From Branchiostoma lanceolatum (Eukaryota > Chordata > Leptocardii > Amphioxiformes > Branchiostomatidae), in the NCBI RefSeq assembly GCF_035083965.1, contig NC_089727.1, positions 15,452,769-15,516,768 on the forward strand: DNA of 64,000 nucleotides, written 5' to 3'. The notes under the pieces were generated by a model. The model did no database searches and had not been told where the DNA came from. It saw nothing but the letters and a program-made list of their open reading frames with translations. The position numbers and the translations under genes are program-made. Every line of letters begins with the position of its first letter. Position 1 is the stretch's first letter. Shown here one piece after another: positions 1 to 12,769 of this stretch.

Positions 1-1565
1 ACCACGTGAAGGTTTGCTACTCGCCCCCCTTGTTAGTTTATTAGTGTGCAAGTGCAAGTGACACACAAAAAGAGAGACAGACACTTGGATTTCTTTTCCG
101 CTTCCAACCAACGCATGGGGACTTTGCCGTCAACAGACAGGCTAAGCCCTCCTTACAAGTCATAGGGCAAGCCCGTCCTCAGCAAATCCGCCATGCCAGC
201 CGATCACCTAGGTATTCGTCGAAACAAATAGCACTAAGCGAACATAGCCACATGGTTGGGAAGCAACGGGGGGGGGGGGGGAGGCGCGTGTGTGAACTGT
301 ACAATAGTTTGCCCATGAAGCGCAGTTCCGTTAGCGAGCAGTTTTGGTTATGGCTTGGATACATAGACCGAAGACCCGATTCCTGCATTTCCAAAAGAGT
401 AGCACCTCCTCCGTACGGCTGTGTGCTTTGTATACATCTATGCTGATATTATCGGGAACCAAAATTACTTGTTAGTCTCCAATAAAAGAAAAATAGATAG
501 AAAATGAAGCCATAGAGTTGACGCTCGACCGGTTCTGTATTCATATGGTAACATCGGACATAAAAATGATCAATGTGGGTAAATTATGTTCATGTACACC
601 TGTACCAGGTGATCATGATTAAGACTGAATAAATTGATAGAAATTGAAAATTTTGAGGATTGGCCAAGATTGAGTTAAGGACAGTATGAATGAATGGATG
701 AATGAATGAATGAATTGTTAATGTTTGGATTTTGTAGCACATCATGTTATTGCTTTAAACATCACTATGTTTAAATGACACAATGACAAAACTTTGTGGA
801 TTCGTATACACCTGTTTAAAAGATAGAAGAGTAAACGATAAATCGAGTGGTAGCATAGCTTCATATGACTTACTCTTTTGTAGACTAAATATTCTGTGTT
901 TAGAGGATAACACAGCGAAGGAAAATTCGTCTGACCAACATACATTGTGCACTATCTAGATCATCAGGCTATGCTTCGACTATTTTCCAACTTTTATAAA
1001 AAACATCCTATGATTCTGTATGATCTTCGTGTTTCCATTGGAAATATGTCCTGAAAACTCATTCAAAAGGACGACCTAAGTCTGAACTTTTTCTGTCTGA
1101 AACCTGAAGCGGCTCGTGTCCCCGTACACTATGAAAATCGGAGAATAAAGACCTCGCATCATCCACACGGTTCAAAAGCGCCCCATGACGGACAAAAATA
1201 TTATTGCAGCCGACATCTTTACGATGAATCACCGGTCAGTCGGCAAACAGTCTGAAAAAGATATTGCTGTTTTGTGTGTACAGAAGACGGGAATCTTCTG
1301 AAAACATGGACATTTCAGTCTAACTGGCTGGACATTCCCCTGATTAAAACCAAAGATAAAAGTGATTGAAATGACGTTCTTTCTGTAATATTATATTTGA
1401 CCGTTGCGGGGCGCTTTTAAGCCGTGTATGTTACCTCCGATATGTAACGTTAAACTTACCGAAGTCTTGACCTCCAAAAGGGTTTTTCCCGACGTTCGTG
1501 CTTGCGAAAAACGCGACAATCGGTCAAAACCATTGGATTTAATGCTTACCGTTTCCTGACCGTTT
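1..1565. other. No gene recognised
   Basis: I see no supported exon here. The short open frames lack domain features and splice context. A poly-G run lies at about 268-281 and a GAAT-type microsatellite at about 686-714. The rest is AT-rich unique-looking sequence. Confidence 0.6.
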
Positions 1566-1570
1566 CCTTA

Positions 1571-1835
1571 GACCCCCATTCCACTAGGATGGCGCTCTCG
1601 CCGCGCTCCCACGGCGACCTCAATTTGGCCAGATCGCCGTGAGAGCGCCGAGAGCGCCGTGAGAGCGCCGAGAGCGCGGCGAGAGCGCATTGGGAGCGCG
1701 GTGAGAGCGCCATGCGCGCCATGCGCGCCGTCACCTCGGCGATGGTTTTGAACATGTTCAAAACAGTCGCCGTGAGCGCGCCGAGCATGGCGATGGGATC
1801 AAAGGGCCGCAGCGAGGGATCAAAGGGCCGCAGTG
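1571..1835. repeat. GC-rich dispersed repeat with imperfect GAGAGCGCC units
   Basis: The block starts CCCCCATTCCACT and continues with many imperfect copies of a GAGAGCGCC-like unit, ending in two copies of GGGATCAAAGGGCCGCAG. The same start and GGCGCTCTCGCCGCGC core appear on the opposite strand at about 9480-9556, so this is a dispersed family. The overlapping minus frame at 1546-1788 is low-complexity and is not treated as a gene. Confidence 0.6.
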
Positions 1836-2199
1836 CTCAATGATCGCAGCGAACACTCTACGATGTTTAAATGATTGAATGGTCTTAACTGTAGTTCAAA
1901 CAAATTTCATTCTTGAAGCGGTGTATCTTGAATTCATGGGAATTTTGTGGTCAAATCGAAATTTTCCTCATGGGTAATACAAATTGACGAATAACTACAA
2001 GTACTTGCTTCCATTCAAATTAAATTCCCTCCAAGTTTTATTTTCTGTGGTTCAGAAAGTGTTTCACAATTCTGTGATTTACGTTTCTATTATAACGTAG
2101 CATGATAAAAGATATTAATAGCAAACAGGTTACATGACAGACAAAACAAGAGTGGCGTTTAAAAAACACACCGGCGACGTTAGGATTATGCAAAGTAGG

Positions 2200-3311
2200 T
2201 CCTCATTTGCATGATTTATATCTTACTATGTTAACCTTCACCAAACATTCAAGTGCCACAAATATAAAGTTTCCGTTAATTAGAAATATGGAGCAATAGT
2301 ATTTTCAACTTAATTATGCAAATTAAGTCTCCACTGTGATAATTTTGCATCTATACATGTCCCTATCTTTCTCAGTAACATATCACATGTTTGGATGGTC
2401 CAATCATTGAACGCAGCGGGTTTGTAAAGTTTCTCAGTAATCATGCAAATTAGATTCTGAAATGCATAATCACAACATAATGTACTAAAACATCATTTGA
2501 ATTATCTTCATACCAGAAAGCATGGATACGCATAGTTATTTTCTTTCAAAGTCTGCTATGAGCTATATAGCACTCAAAAATCACGACCATGGCATGTCAA
2601 GAGCACGTGATTTCAAAACTAGACGTTACGCTGTAGTACCGTTACAAATCGCAACAAGAGTCCGGAGGCTTCATATCTCCATGAACTATTCTGTTTAGGC
2701 AAATGACATACACATTTACATAATGCATATTTGGTCATGAACACCTGTAACTAACTTACACATGTCGCAATATTGACAGTCCCATCAATTACCACTTAGA
2801 TGGCTAATGGCCTTTTTACATTGTTTATGCAAATTAGGAATTTATTTGCATAATCGATAATTTATTGATGTTCCACTTGCCATAAACTACATACGTTACA
2901 TGTATTTGAGTCTTGAGTGTTTGAGAAAACACTGCAAATATAGATTTTTCCCATTAGTTATCAAGCTACCTGCATACTAAATATCATAGAAATCCGTCGT
3001 TCCTTTGTTCAGTTATTCTCCTTAGAAGATTTTCACAATAACGCCCCTGCAGTTCTAGAGCAAGCTGCTAGGGGGCCAACGCCTACACCAATTCTTCATT
3101 ACTTCACAAGCTATCTGCCACCAAAAAATCAGGACCATAGCATGTCCAGGTCAAAAGATAGAAAAACGGAAGTTCTGCTGCAGTGCCAAGGTCACATACC
3201 AGGGAGCCCAAAATCTACCTTGAATTTCGGCTTTCCTACACCTGCCTACATACCAAATATCATTGTTATCCATCAAGAGGTTCTTGAGTTATGCTGACTA
3301 CAGTAGTCCGG

Positions 3312-3367
<56 letters not shown>

Positions 3368-3450
3368 CTATATCTCATTTTTTATGGAGATAATATATCT
3401 CAATTTTTCATGGAGATAATATATCTCCATTTTTCATGGAGATAATAATC
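2200..3450 (+). repeat. Dispersed octamer-rich repeat, copy 1
   Basis: This long interspersed repeat contains several ATGCAAAT or ATTTGCAT octamers. It has a conserved 3' part at about 3050-3300 and ends in a CA microsatellite (about 3313-3364) and three tandem copies of a TTTTTCATGGAGATAATATA-type unit. The 3' part closely matches 15510-15770. Truncated relatives lie at about 16128, 44333 and 52963. No coding capacity is evident. Confidence 0.65.
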
Positions 3451-4720
3451 ATGTACACGTCTCATCAAGACCCACCCCGTACCAATCATCAATCCAATCC
3501 ATCTCAGCCTTTTCGACTTATGCTTTTCATCAACACACGCACACACACACACGTACACACAGACTTGCAAACGCTATCAGAAACATAATCTTTTTGGCAA
3601 AGGTAAAACACATGCATATTATCTTCCCGATACTGGCCCTGCTTCGTACGCAACCATGTAGCACTGCAAACGTACGGAGACCTCCTTAACACAGTGAATG
3701 TCAATAAAGAAAAGGAAACAGTGAAGTGGCACGGCCACGTGTCACTGAGTTATGGGGAGTAGCCATGAGCTATAATGCAAGAAATCGTCCAGTGAGGAAG
3801 AACGGAGAGTAGACAACGGAAAAGATGGGAGGATGATATCAGAGAAAATTGAGAAGGGTGAAGAAAACTAGTTGCCAGATCTTGTGTGGTGCCCCAACGT
3901 TCAAATATCAGTAGACTAAGAGATAAAAGACGAAGGATATATATATATATATGTACGTATATACTCTTGGCCTTAGTCCGACGCGGCCAAAAACGCGCCT
4001 TGCCCGTTTGGAACGACTTGGGACGCGCAGGGACGGCGTCCCAAACGCTTAGTCGCTTACATTTTCACATAGGTCAGGTCTTTAAGTTACGTCCACTCAG
4101 AACATTTTAGCATGCATACTCCAAGCTCAAATGAAGTAGCCAGCCCACCCTGATTAGCACTGCATTTAATACAGCTGACTCCAGCGGCGGAGGGATATGT
4201 ACAAACTTTCGCGTACAAGCACATGTGCGCACTCAACTTTAGTTCCATAGGAGAATAAAATATTTTCTATATTTGCTATCTATTCACTACATGTGCGTTT
4301 TTAAGTCCAACTCTCATTACGGAAACCAATTATGACATTGCCCTCTTAAAAGTTCTTGGTTACAGAACTTGTCTATCAAAACATGCACAGTGCTCTGTAG
4401 TAAAGAACCTTTCTGTGCCTCTGCTATGAACGAATGCCATAACACTTTTCTGAAGTTTTACTGTTTCCGCACCAGAATATCTTTTGGCTGTTGCGGCCTG
4501 AAATCGTCCGCGTGCTACCTGTTTGTAAGACCACATACCAACAGAACGCAATAAAAGAAGCAGAAACGTTCACGGAAGAAATAACGCGGGATGAATTTGG
4601 CGAAATTTTCGGAGAGAAGAGCTTATGATCAGGGTCAACTGCTGACACGTCGCACAGTTAGTGTTTCAAAGTTGTTTTACCGATCAGACATTCTGAATAG
4701 TGAACCTGATAAATTATAAA
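3451..4720. other. No gene recognised
   Basis: No supported exon. There is a short CA-rich patch at about 3535-3560 and a short TA microsatellite near 3938-3952. Confidence 0.5.
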
Positions 4721-4724
4721 TCGT

Positions 4725-5332
4725 GATTAATAATAATAATAATGATAATAAGTTTATTGCAAATTCATGCCTGGAGGCTAATTGCAAGAATACGTTGAAA
4801 TGAGATGATGGTAATAATAAGAACACAGTAATGAAATCAACACAAAGTAAAAGTCGTCAACTAGAGCTACTTCTAATCTAAACGGTTGCTATTGGGTTTG
4901 ATTTCTTTTTTGTGTGCAGTGGAATATTAAATTTCCTACGTTTTGGGAGATATATGCATTGGCCGGTGTTAACAGAAAGGCAGTTTTTTGTAGGTCTGTG
5001 CGATATTGAAAGCTGAGAACAATTTTGCTGACTAGGTTAAATAGTTTGTCGGTGCTGTAATGTGGGCAATGGCAAATAAAGTGCATTTCATCTTCCACCG
5101 CTTTTCCTGTGCATTGTTCACATATTCTCTCGTTAACAGGTAACCGTCTGTATCTACCTCTTTCTACTTCTAATGTATGTGCGCTTACTCTGCGTTTATA
5201 TATAGATGATTTTATGTCTAAATCTTTGCTTTGTAGATAATTCTCCATGGCGTACACAGATTTGAGATGTCTATATAATCTTAGCTTACCAACATCAACA
5301 GAGAGATTGTGGAGAAAGGTTAATAATGTCAA
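4725..5332 (-). mobile_element. LINE 3' end relic: C-terminal zinc-knuckle region and tail
   Basis: The minus strand encodes about 147 residues at 4889-5332. They include a CxxC...HxxxxC motif (ICEQC...HFICHC) typical of the C-terminal cysteine/histidine region after the reverse transcriptase of many non-LTR retrotransposons. Downstream on the same strand the sequence ends in an AATAAA-like signal and an ATT-type microsatellite tail at about 4725-4757, as expected of a LINE 3' end. The element is 5'-truncated; no RT motifs remain. Confidence 0.6.
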
Positions 5333-5482
5333 CGTGCTTTATCCGTAGCTTCTTGCATGTCATGAGTTATGTTTGCCAGAATATGAACTAGTATGTGGAA
5401 GAACACAGACACACACTTACTACACGGCATTAGAGACACAACAAAAACCGGTTGGGGTATGCAAAAAGAAAGCATTCCTATA

Positions 5483-5669
5483 TAGCCTGGATGCCAGAAT
5501 TCTTTCAGGACCTGAACAGGCCAGCTACTGAGCTAGCTCCAGGACATGACAACATGTCAGCAAATTGCAATGATTTTTATTACAAATCCCCTCAGTTAGA
5601 CCTTTGGTTTGAAAGCGGAACATGAGTTTCTCTCTCGGTCTTTGTGTGTATTACCATCTGGCATCCAGG
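5483..5669. mobile_element. MITE-like element, TAGCCTGGATGCCAGA termini
   Basis: The left end TAGCCTGGATGCCAGA is matched by an inverted right end TCTGGCATCCAGG, and the 187-bp interior has no ORF. Related termini occur at 24851-24980 and, shorter, at 7891-7991 and 38787-38859. Confidence 0.55.
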
Positions 5670-5707
5670 TGGGATACTGGTATCAGGGCGGGACTTTCTA
5701 GACCGCC

Positions 5708-5858
5708 CACAGCAGGGCGCAACCAATCGGCCACAGCGGGACGTAACTCACAGCAGGGCGCAACCAATCGCCGGCAGCGGGGCGTAACTCACAGCAGGGC
5801 GCAACCAACTGCCGACAGCGGGGCGTAACTCACAGCAGGGCGTAACCAACCGCTGACC
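5708..5858. repeat. 41-bp minisatellite, about 3.6 units
   Basis: The tandem unit begins CACAGCAGGGCGCAACCAAT and ends GCGGGGCGTAACT, repeated with a few substitutions. Open frames crossing it on both strands are repeat artefacts. Confidence 0.85.
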
Positions 5859-5869
5859 AGCAGCATGCA

Positions 5870-7880
5870 ACAGGGCAGAGACGACGGCGGTTGACCAATT
5901 AATCAAGCTTTTAGGATGCCATGTGGCCATTGTGAAGTTTGATCCATTGTTAAAAATCCATCGTCACTCTGGGTTCGATTCCGAAAACCAGGCCACCAAG
6001 AACAAAAAGGGGAAGGCCTAGTGGCTCGGCACTTCGCAAGATAGCAAAGATGGGGAAGATGGGGAAAAAAGGCGGGCACCTGCGGCATCCGTGGACTTAA
6101 TATCGACCAGCAGCCGTATGAAGCCGAGGAAAAGGCCAGTAAACGGCCCACACCTTTCCGACAAAGAGCTGGACAGACCGACAGCGAAGACAGCGGTCTA
6201 AAGGTCAGTACAATTTTAGGTCTCAACCTTTTGCATGGCGCATATGTTTCTGTACACACATAGACTCTGCCGTTTCTGTGTTTGATCACCCCGTTATTTC
6301 GTGGAGTAATAACAGTCTACATTAATGCTATTTTCGAACACAGTGGTTACAAACGACATGCCTTCTAAATGCCTTGCACACTGCGTAGTGGAAAACTGAT
6401 TTGGTAGCACCCTTTGTCCACCATATACCTGATTATAATTCGTTTGAATTTTACCGTGTTAGACTTTACCTGCCAAGAAATGGTTTCTTCACCTGTCGTT
6501 TAATTTGTGCAAACTTCTAATGCGATTTAAAAGAGAGGTGATGACTGTCTTGATTTTTTCGACATTGAGATATTTCTTGCAAACTTACAGATTCATAAAT
6601 ATCCTGTTTATCTCAGCCGACACAAATACCCCAATATGGCAACAGTTCAGTAACCCATGGATGTGTATTGATTTTAATTCGAAGTTGCAGAAATATTGTT
6701 TATTTATTTGTGTAAGTGGATAAGATCACGTATAACGAGAAACTTCTAGCAGACAAATTAATTTAACATGTCCAATATAAAGGACGTGTCTAGCCTTTGT
6801 ATTGGAGATGCTTTCAAGTGTAGAGTTCAACAACGCAACGTAGAAATTTTATCAATATAAAACTGATAGACATCCATACATGTTTACATGTTGCATACGG
6901 TTGTCATGGAAGAAAATTTCTAGGAACTGGTTGGTTACACGGTGTTCTACGGTGTTTTCTGTTTGGTATGTATAGGCAATAAAGACAAAAGAAGAGTATT
7001 ACAATATTAATCTTTGCTCGCTGTGTTTGTTGTCTACAGCAGCTCCTGAATGTAAGATTCTGCAACATAAGTGCTGTAACGACCATCTAAATGGCAACTT
7101 AGTTCACGTAAAACACATGCAGCCGAACAACGACGATGAAAATTTATTTGGGTAATTTTGGAAGAGTCCATTATTGTGATTTCATTAGCATATAAGTGCC
7201 GATAGAGTTTTAAAGATTTCATAATTTGACGGTTTCACACAATGGAATATTTGTAGGGTTACTAAGGATGGCTGCCATAGCTTCTTTTAAACAGTTTGTT
7301 AACTGATTTTGGTAGCTAGAAATCAGATCAAACCGCTGTGGTCACCAGCTCCACCGACTGTTTCCGTCTTTATACTTGCACAGGCCGACCTAGCTTACGG
7401 GACGAGAGCGATGACGACGAGATGTTCCTGCCACATTCTACACAGAGATACCTATGTAGGGGAGGTCGGCAGATCGAAACCTTCTACTGGATGTCGGTGA
7501 GACGAGCTGCATCCCTAGGGGAATCCATAACAGACGTCCGTGCGTGCGTCCGTAACGTCGGGACCGATCGCGAGGGGAGCCACACAACAAGCGTCGTCGA
7601 CAAAAAGAAGGGAACGAGAAAGAACCAGATCTGTAGCAGAGCCACGATGTGAAGCCAATAGATTGCGTTGCTACAACCGTTGCTACAGCGAGACAAAACC
7701 TTACGCCAGTTAGAAATAAATATTACGGACTGACTTGAACATGTTTATACCACGGATATACTAATATATTGTCTATTCCATTATGTATATTGTGTGTATA
7801 TAGTAGTAATCTATTGTATATGCATATCAAAATCGTACACAAGCTTATTAACCTGGCCGATGACGGTTCTAAACAAACCT
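5870..7880. other. No gene recognised
   Basis: No supported exon. Minus frames at 5903-6289 and 7034-7222 show no domain motif and no coherent splice context. Confidence 0.5.
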
Positions 7881-7890
7881 GGGGTGGATG

Positions 7891-7991
7891 TAGCCTGACT
7901 ACTTCGCGCTCCTAGCGGCCGGCGCGACGATACCGCTCCCAGGAGGGTGTCATTAACCTCCGTCAGGGAGAGCTTCTGTAAACACAGGCTA
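7891..7991. mobile_element. Short MITE-like element with TAGCCTG/CAGGCTA ends
   Basis: About 100 bp bounded by TAGCCTGA and CAGGCTA, containing a GC-rich interior. A partly related GC-rich block (GGCCGCTAGGAGCGCGA) recurs near 13190. Terminal repeats are only 7 bp, so this is tentative. Confidence 0.35.
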
Positions 7992-7999
7992 AGGGTGGA

Positions 8000-9420
8000 T
8001 GTACAGAAATTAAATTGAAAACCCCAAACGAATATTGTAATAATCAGTGTGAACGAAAGCTGTGATACGATTGCACGCTCTCACCAACTTTCAAGAAGAT
8101 ACGAGTACTAGTGCAACACCTGATCAACTAGGAACACTTAATCTTGTAATTACTGACACAGTTTTCTGTTATCGTTGTGCCATGATTCCCAAAAATGTGT
8201 TTTCCTTTGTGATATTCTTTACTGAAGTGGACTACAAAGGCATTCACAGAAAGATGCAGTAACCAATGTTCTGTGGAGTTAGCAGGTAATCTTTAGCCTC
8301 TACCAGGCTCCGCGCGATCGCTGGGAAAATAGTAGAAATCGGCCAAATAGAGTAAATAGTATGCCAGGTTTTGAGGTTTAGTCCGCTATACAGTGAAGCT
8401 CAATAGGCGATCTACGGAGATCTGTCTGTTGAGGTTTGTCTGTTAAGACGGAATATAAAAACATGTTAACATGCTAACGGCAATATTAACATGTTCAGTC
8501 AGAGAAGCAGCAGGGAACCTCAGTTAAGACTGATGTCAGCATAGCCAGTATCACGTAGTCATAGTCAGTCCGTCTTTAAAGTCTCCTGTGCCCAGTGTAC
8601 GGAAAGCCTTGTCTCTGTGTCCTTTCTTAATCCTTACTATGTTAGTCTTTCGAAGCTTCAAAGATGCAGCTAAAATAACTCAAATTATGCGTTGGTAACA
8701 TGTCAAGCATTTAATTTTTTTATTGAATGAAGCAAAGCTTCTAAGAAACATCAATCAAAAGCAGTGACATATTGTTGTTGCTGCTTTTTGCAAAAATCCG
8801 GACATCTTCTTTAAAGCTGTGACTTATTTACCTTTCAAAATCAAACTTTCTCATGACAATAAAAGAAGAGCCAGTCTAAGCATGTCATTCATGATAACAA
8901 AAACCAAAAACGTTTAAGACGTTGAGGAACAGCTGTGATGGATGGGTATATATTGCAACATCCAGAAAGTTTATTTCAAACATCGATAAACAGCTGTAAA
9001 AGTGTATACTATAACTAGCGCCTTTTCTATGCCGTATGCAGTGGCATTCGTCCTTGCTATAGAAAAGGCCATGCCTGCAAGGCGTTGCCAAAAACTAATT
9101 CCCTAGGGAATGCGTTCGCGGAAATCCTAGAATATTTGGCAAACCGAAAGCAGTACTATACAATAGGCTCCGCCCCTGAGGCGTCGCCAAAAAAACATAT
9201 TTGAACAAATATATAACTTAAGACATACACTAAGCGACCGTGCAGCGATCAAAATTGAATCTGTTTTCCCCTTGATTTTATCATTCAAATATGATGCAAG
9301 AGGTAAAGGTATGACTGAGAAGACAACAAAGCACACAACACGAAAAGAAAATTCGTTCTTTATCTCTAGAATTCGTTGAGTGATCTGTGAAATCTTTGGT
9401 CGCTCATAAAAAGTTGCTGA
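8000..9420. other. No gene recognised
   Basis: AT-rich sequence without recognisable exons. A small inverted repeat (GCCTTTTCTAT...ATAGAAAAGGC) lies at about 9020-9070. Confidence 0.5.
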
Positions 9421-9479
9421 CATTTGACATTTTGGTCGCGCTGAGGTCGCCGTAGAGATTCCACTTGAGCACGTTTTCC

Positions 9480-9556
9480 AGGAAATCGGTGCCTCTCACG
9501 GCGCTCTGGTCGCCGTAAGGGCGCGGCGAGAGCGCCGTCCAAGTGGAATGGGGGTA
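9480..9556 (-). repeat. GC-rich dispersed repeat, second copy
   Basis: Reverse-complement relative of the block starting at 1571. It shares CCCCCATTCCACT and the GGCGCTCTCGCCGCGC core. The sequence just outside it (9425-9480) may be more of the same element. Confidence 0.55.
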
Positions 9557-10072
9557 TTACTGATTACTGATGACAAAGTCGGAAAAAAGTCGTAATCAAT
9601 CCTGATTATCCAAATGATGAAATGTACGTTGGTATGTCCTATATAAGGTAAAAAACCTAAAACGATCAATTTCTGACTATCTTTATGCTTAATTTGCCAA
9701 CAAAAGTACTTGATACATAACATACTACAGCCTACGTTTTTGCTTAACACATCAACAATTGTTATCAAAAGGTTTGCTTATTTTGGCAAAGTTGACGAGT
9801 GATCAACTACAACTTAATTCCATAGCCCGTGTTCTAATGAGATACACTACTTCCACAGGATGCATCTTTCACTTGTGGTCCAAACACACAAAAGACAATT
9901 TGGATAAATTATGTTGATAAGCTTTTCTTACACATGTGATCGTTATTAAGGTTGAATCTATCAATTGTTATCCTGGTGAATTATGAAGTTTCTACAGTAA
10001 CTCCTTTACAGAATTCTTTATTTTATTTTCTCGTATTCAAGTTTCCATAAGAAACAATGAGATATATATATG

Positions 10073-11073
10073 TCACAGTTGGAATCCAGTAGAGTCCGGA
10101 ACTCTACTAGTAGAGATTAGAATTCCACTCTCTACTAGTAGAGACTGGAATTCCAATCTCTACTAGTAGAGTTCTGGATTCCACTAGTTGAGACTGGAAT
10201 TCCAATCTCTACTAGTAGAGATTGGAATCGGGATCTGAATATTGGGATTCCAATCTCTACTACTAGGAGAATGCCAGATTCTACTAGTAGAGATTGGAAT
10301 TCTACCAGGACAATCTCCAATTCTAATAGGAGAAATTCGGGTTGCATCAAAATGTTTTGGAAAATTGACTGAATCATTTCACACCTAAAATTTAGCAAAG
10401 GTAAGCCTACATTCACCATTACTATTTTAGTTGAATCACTTAATGTTTTAGATCTCTAATAGACCTTCTGTCAAGACACATTGTAACCATAGGGATAGCC
10501 GTCTGGTTCAATCTTAGTCAATGGCTGTTTGTAAATGCCACTGATATGTCAATCAGAGACATTTGCATACAGCCCTTATGAGTTAGTGATTCAATATGCT
10601 CAACCAGTTTTTCCAGTTCGTTAGTGTCTGGGTATATAAAACCTTATTTACCCCTGCTAAGCCAGTTCTAAAGATTATGTCAAAGTTATCAGATATCTAA
10701 AACACGAAGTGATTCACCTAGAATAGTAATGGTGAATGTAGGCTTAGCTATGCTGAAATTTTAGGTGTGAAATGATTCAGTCTATTTTCCAAAACATTTT
10801 TAAGTAAACCTATTAGAATCGGAGATTGTCCTGGTAGAATTCCAATCTCTACTAGTAGAATCTGGAATTCTCCTAGTAGTAGAGATTAGAATCCCAATAT
10901 TCAGATCCCGATTCCAATCTCTACTAGTAGAGATTGGAATTCCAATCTCAACTAGTAGAATCCAGAACTCTACTAGTAGAGATTGGAATTCCAGTCTCTA
11001 CTAGTAGAGATTGGAATTCCAATCTCTACTAGTAGAGTTCCGGACTCTACTGGATTCCAATCTCTACTGTGAC
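10073..11073. mobile_element. 1-kb fold-back element with arrays of TCTACTAGTAGA
   Basis: Two long inverted arms (about 10075-10440 and 10708-11070) surround a central segment of about 265 bp. Each arm is built largely of repeated 12-bp palindromes TCTACTAGTAGA joined by GGAATTCC-type linkers. The inner 100 bp of the arms is unique sequence that also matches in inverted orientation. The outer ends share TATGTCACAG. No transposase is encoded. The minus frame at 10135-10419 only translates the repeat. Confidence 0.75.
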
Positions 11074-11182
11074 ATACATATCTATACCGTATGAAGTTGA
11101 AGGGAATTCATTTTACAGTTGTGAAACCATAGAAATACGGTATTTCTATCTTTATACATCTGTAAAATGGATTCCGATGAGC

Positions 11183-11282
11183 TTCTGCACCGGTCCCCGC
11201 AGAGAAGGAAGATGTCGGCTCTGTGATTCTTCGAACCTCTGCACCGGTCCCCCAGCAGAAGGGAGATGTCGGCTCTGGCTGT
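11183..11282. repeat. Tandem duplication, about 57 bp x2
   Basis: A segment containing CTCTGCACCGGTCCC and AGATGTCGGCTCTG is present twice in direct orientation. It adjoins the fold-back element. Frames across it have no recognised domain. Confidence 0.55.
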
Positions 11283-11339
11283 GGGTTCACCCAGACAAGC
11301 TCGGCCAGCACTGCAGAAACTGGGGAAAGGAACTATAAC

Positions 11340-12355
11340 TCACCTTACCATAGTTTTATCCATCATTTACTACTGACATTAGACAATAATCAAACGTTAA
11401 ATGCAGAAAAAATTAAACACGACCAGATGATGCTGATAGAACAATAACAACTAACAGTAGAACAAACTCCTCTCCCCAGCCTCATGATATATTTACGAAA
11501 CGAGCCAGTAACTGTTCTGGTATCAAAAAGGCGCCGCATATCATTGAAACGTAAAGTCGGACAACCACAAATCGTTCTAAACATACAAAATAAGACATCC
11601 ACAACAAGTGACATTGCATTAGCATTGCATAACTCTCGATGTATCAACATAACCGGAACAACAAGATACATACCTGCATACCTGGTCCTCTAAACTTGCA
11701 TCGAAAAGCCGCGGAATCGAGAAGTCCTGTCTGAGACGTGCACAGGTAACACACGTCTGCGGACTCACCTGGGCTTAACGTCAACAAACCTGAACTTTCT
11801 GATCTTTAACCTTCACTATGGTACCTGATACACACATAACGTCGCGGTATGTTTGACGTACTGTCAAACACGTTTGCAGATGACTCTCATTTAGTATGAA
11901 AGCTCACAAGCTAACTCTAAAACGCTTCTCTTGGACTTTTTTTCTAACATTCTGTGTACTAACCTACATTCTCCTCCGATCTTGAACACAGCTACATCTA
12001 TCCATATTCGTAAACTCAACGGGCCACACCTGAACGAAACACGGTGTTAAAAAGCACCGCCCAGTGATAGGTGCAGATACTGCAGCGGCTGACCTCCACC
12101 CACCGTCACAATCGGGCTGCACCTGACCGTGACACGACCATGCTGAGGCGCCGCCTAGTGAAGGTATCGCAGCTCAGGAGTGCCCAGTTGAGATGATTAG
12201 GTACAAGTACAGAATCAGCTAGAACCAAGGAGAAGGTGTGCAGTCTGGTGATTGAAGAATTTATTGCATCAAAGTTTTAATTTTCATTTTCCTAAAAGTG
12301 AAGTCTCATCACATCAGACTGTAAGTCCTAACAAGAGATAAAGCGAAGATTGGGG
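11340..12355. other. No gene recognised
   Basis: No supported exon. The minus frame 11390-11671 has no domain motif. Confidence 0.45.
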
Positions 12356-12359
12356 ATAG

Positions 12360-12760
12360 CCTCAGCAGCTTTTGCCTCTTTGGATCGTGTGTGGCGCTGT
12401 AAACACCTCTCAAGATCGACCAAGTTACACACGTATAACACTCTGGTCCTATCCGTCCTGTTGTACGGTGCTGAGACATTGACCCTTACACACGGGCACT
12501 AGCACACAAACTAGATGCCTTCGACTCTCAGTGCTTGAGAAAGATTGAAGGCATCCGATGGGATGACTTAATTTCCAACGAAACAGTACAGTCCGTTGCA
12601 GAACTAACCAACTGCCGGTTAGTTGTAAAATCGCCAAGCAACAGATGATCTTCCTGGGTCACGTCTCCAGGGCGGTTACTACTCAGGACGTCATCAAACT
12701 GATTTCATTGGAACCCAACCCGGCATGGAAACGCCCAAAAGGTCGCGAATTGCTCGCGAA
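12360..12760 (+). pseudogene. LINE reverse transcriptase C-terminal relic
   Basis: From about 12362 the plus strand reads SAAFASLDRVWRC...YNTLVLSVLLYGAETLTLTH. After a frame change it reads LDAFDSQCLRKIEGIRWDD and then a GHVSRA-like segment. These match the conserved region following the RT palm of many non-LTR retrotransposons (LLYGAE, CLRKI.GI.W, GH..R). Several frameshifts and stops show it is dead. Neighbouring sequence from about 12090 may belong to the same relic. Confidence 0.7.
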
Positions 12761-12769
12761 TTATTCATT

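Noticed and set aside
5903-6289. 128-codon minus frame as a candidate exon
   Set aside because: No domain, no signal or TM pattern and no coherent splice partners were seen. Left unannotated.
10135-10419. 94-codon minus frame with Ser-Arg-Gly-Ile repeats
   Set aside because: A translation of the palindrome array in the fold-back element.
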